Below the pieces are notes generated by a model. That model ran no database searches and was not told the DNA's origin. It worked only from the letters and a program-made list of their open reading frames with translations. This document shows positions 61,853-64,000 of a stretch of DNA of 64,000 nt, piece after piece. Location: NCBI GenBank assembly GCA_038025085.1, contig CM076146.1, positions 11,470,001 to 11,534,000 on the forward strand, given 5' to 3'. Numbering within the stretch: the first letter of the stretch is position 1; every line of letters starts with the position of its first letter. The translations under genes and the position numbers were made by a program. This DNA is from Tetragonia tetragonoides. Its lineage: Eukaryota > Streptophyta > Magnoliopsida > Caryophyllales > Aizoaceae.

Positions 61853-63598
61853 ATGAACAGGGCAAAAGTGTTTATGGCATGTGGAATTATAGCATCCTTA
61901 TGCCACAAGGCCCAAAATCCCACAACTCGCAAGTCATCATCTTTCCCACAACACTCCTCGAGTCCTTGTTCGTTTGTTTTTATTAAGAAAAACAAAGATA
62001 CGATAAATATACTTATCAGATGTATTCTAGTACCAACTGATAATCTGAGTCACATTAATTCTCTTAATGATGTGGCTGAACCTAGTATTAATCAGAACAA
62101 ATTTGATTTTCTGGCTGATGAAATTCCTGATGATTTTGTTGTTGATGATATCCCACAAGTTTTAGCTGATATAAATGCCATTGGTAATAATAGTTTACTA
62201 GGTAAAATGCTTGGGGGTAATGCTGATTTTAGAGCTCTTATGGCTAAGACTCAAGTTGACTGGAATTTTATTAAGGATGAGGTTGATTATCGTTATTTAG
62301 GTACTGGGTGGTTCATGTTCAGGTTTGCTAGTCCTCAGGATAAGTTGGCTGTTTGGAGAGAAAGGCCTTACCATGTTGCTACACAATTGCTTGTGCTTAT
62401 CTCTTGGGAAGGCAATTTCAATCCTCTCACTAAGAAACATAATAATGCTGACTTTTGGATTAGAATCCCCAGGTTTCCTACTGAGCTTTTTAGCATGGAA
62501 GCTGTTATGGCTATCCTTAAAATTAACAAGCTGGGCACTTTTGTGAACTTTGAAGACTTCACTTCTGCTAAAAAAGGTCTTAGGTTTGCCAGAATTTGTG
62601 TCAAAACTGATGTTACTCAACCCCTTAAGACTTTTGCTAAATTCCTAGGAGGGATGGTATTCACTGGTATTCAGTTTGGTATGAAAGTTTTTTCAGAGGG
62701 ATGTATCTGTTGTGGTTCTGGAGACCACAAGCTTGCTGTCTGCCCTCTTAATGCAGATGCAAGCAGGGTCACTGAAGTGGTGCTTTCTCACAGTACTTTT
62801 CATCAAAACCTCATCCAAAAATCTCTGAATGAAGTTGCTGCTGAAGCTTTGGCTAAGGCTAATGCTTGGACTCAGGTTCCAGCTAAATCTCAAACATCTA
62901 ATTCTACAACTCCCTCTAAGAGATTTATGCCTAAGTTTGCTGCTAGAGATGATTCTCTAAGGAATATTAATTCTTATAAGTCTGCTGGGAATGTTTCTGT
63001 TTCTGCTGCCAGGAATGTAAGTACCATTGTTTTCAAAAATGTGACTAGTTCTACTGGTTTTTGCAAAGATAGCAATGGCAAAATTGTGGGGAAAGGTAAA
63101 GGTTTCATGGTGAGACCACCTGGTTTTGATGCTACTAATTAAGGTGATGCTGTGGTTCCTAATATTGACCTGGTCAATACTCTCTCTAATGATGAGAGAA
63201 TTGTGCTGAAGCCTAGAACCAAAGACCCTCCTCTCTCCAAGCCTGCTAGCACCCCCTTTCCTGCTACTGGGCACTTGTGCCTTGCTGCTTCATCTGGTCT
63301 AAGGGTTCAACCCCTCCAAGCTGTCTATCCTACTGAGTTGGCTCTTAACAATGCATTTGAGCAGCTAGCTGGTGGCTTAGACCTCTCCCTTGCAGAGGCT
63401 AATGCCAACCCTATGCTGCTCATGCATAGTACTGTGGGCTCAGAGGACCATTTGGGTGGTGAGTATGAGGATGTAACCTCTGAAGGATCCTTTCAATTCC
63501 TGCATTCTAACAGCTCACTTGTCAGGCATCTTGAGGTTGCTACTCTTGACACATCTGCTGGTTCAGCTCAGTCTGAAGCTGTCAAGAGGAGGGTCTAG
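61853..63598 (+). pseudogene. LINE F ORF1 (DUF4283 and zinc knuckle), one premature stop
   Basis: ORF1 packages LINE RNA. The frame is open from 61853 to a TAA at 63140-63142, then continues in the same frame to TAG at 63596-63598 (~580 codons in all). A DUF4283-type region spans about 62180-62680 (FRALMAKTQVDWNFIKDEV, GWFMFRFASPQDKLAVWRER, FWIRIPRFPTELFS). A CCHC-like knuckle CICCGSGDHKLAVCP follows at ~62706. The C-terminal third is low-complexity S/A/L-rich. The single TAA looks like a late point mutation. Residues before ~62090 may be flanking DNA. Confidence 0.8.
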
Positions 63599-63678
63599 CA
63601 TCTAGTTATCTGAAGAGAGCTAAGAACTAAATTCAGTTTCTGTTAAAGCCAGTTCGATGCCTTCTAGATGTTTATTTT

Positions 63679-64000
63679 ATGAATAACTTTGCCTTTTGGA
63701 ATGTGAGGGGGGTAGGGAAGAAAAATGTTGATGAAGAAGTTAAATTATTTTGTAAACTTCATCAAGTCCCCTTGGTAGCTTTAGCTGAAACCAAGGTCCA
63801 GTTTGACCCCTCTGTAGCTTTGGTGCATCAATTTGGCTTCTCTAATTATGCTTTTATTCCTTGTATGGTGTTCTCAAGAGGTATCTAGGTTATGTGGCAA
63901 GATCAGTTTGTAGATATTGAAGTTATTAACAAGGATGTTCGTTTTATATCTTTTCTAGTCAAAGATTTTATTAACTCTCCCCCCTTAATATTTATTTTCT
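63679..64000 (+). pseudogene. LINE F ORF2 start (APE endonuclease), interrupted
   Basis: MNNFAFWNVRGVGKKNVDE and LVALAETKV give the Asn and Glu blocks of the APE-type endonuclease. It starts 80 bp after ORF1. A TAG at 63886-63888 falls where SRGIWVMW is expected (Trp TGG changed to TAG by one base). The frame stays open beyond to the window edge. The rest of ORF2 lies outside. Confidence 0.8.

Larger units (their letters stand above)
61853..64000 (+). mobile_element. LINE F: L1-type retrotransposon, 5' part, runs off the window
   Basis: It contains a nearly full ORF1 and the start of ORF2 in order. The 5' boundary is not defined; clear LINE ORF1 homology starts near 62090, and 61853 is just the first ATG of the open frame. 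The copy looks fairly young: one stop in ORF1 and one in the visible part of ORF2. Confidence 0.75.

Overview
This is plant nuclear DNA: AT-rich, intron-split genes, and dominated by transposable elements typical of flowering plants (LINEs, a long gypsy LTR, PIF/Harbinger, CACTA, hAT, MULE, Stowaway and pogo elements, Au-like SINEs). The mix fits a eudicot. The order Caryophyllales (Amaranthaceae) is only a guess from overall resemblance.

Host genes. The only clear host protein genes are two tandem GDSL esterase/lipases on the minus strand: gene 1 (31575-36057, 388 aa) and gene 2 (48384-56740, 362 aa). Each has five exons with identical intron phases. Exons 3 and 4 are the same length in both (228 and 244 bp), and both keep the Ser, Gly, Asn and Asp/His blocks of the family. 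Their core promoters share a TATA-like box and a GCCAACCAAA motif. All introns have GT-AG ends. Transposons have enlarged the introns: a SINE sits exactly on the exon 4 acceptor of gene 1, and gene 2 carries a CACTA element in intron 4 plus a hAT MITE and a CACTA MITE in intron 3. A MULE-like element lies just upstream of gene 2's promoter. Two tRNA-like loci (Gly-GCC at 24932; a duplicated Ile/Met-like pair at 43053 and 43290) look degenerate.

Layout. 1-3172: 3' end of a gypsy element with a 2.66 kb LTR. 3260-3891: a TIR element split by a hAT MITE. 4316-7290: LINE A (has RNase H). 8153-11525: a hAT-like end followed by two large tandem units, each holding an array of ~169 bp monomers. 11885-15152: hAT, MULE and pogo-like elements, with a SINE nested in the pogo-like one. 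15208-17808: LINE B (no RNase H). 18005-19014: small MITEs and a SINE. 20210-24289: a PIF/Harbinger element with an uninterrupted transposase. 25-31 kb: mostly AT-rich non-coding DNA with a Stowaway MITE and minisatellites. 31.6-36.3 kb: GDSL gene 1. 39.8-42.1 kb: LINE C. 43-46 kb: tRNA-like pair and LINE D (minus). 48.4-56.9 kb: GDSL gene 2. 56.9-57.7 kb: MULE-like. 58.3 kb: a 190 bp AAT/ATT palindrome. 58.6-61.8 kb: a three-level nest (LINE E in a hAT MITE in another hAT MITE). 61.9 kb to the end: LINE F, with nearly intact ORF1 and the start of ORF2.

The most interesting observations are the SINE that duplicated a splice acceptor in GDSL gene 1, the shared design of the hAT MITEs (same termini, but each filled with its own short tandem word), and the higher-order tandem repeat at 8.3-11.5 kb. 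All calls come from reading the sequence; no database search was run.
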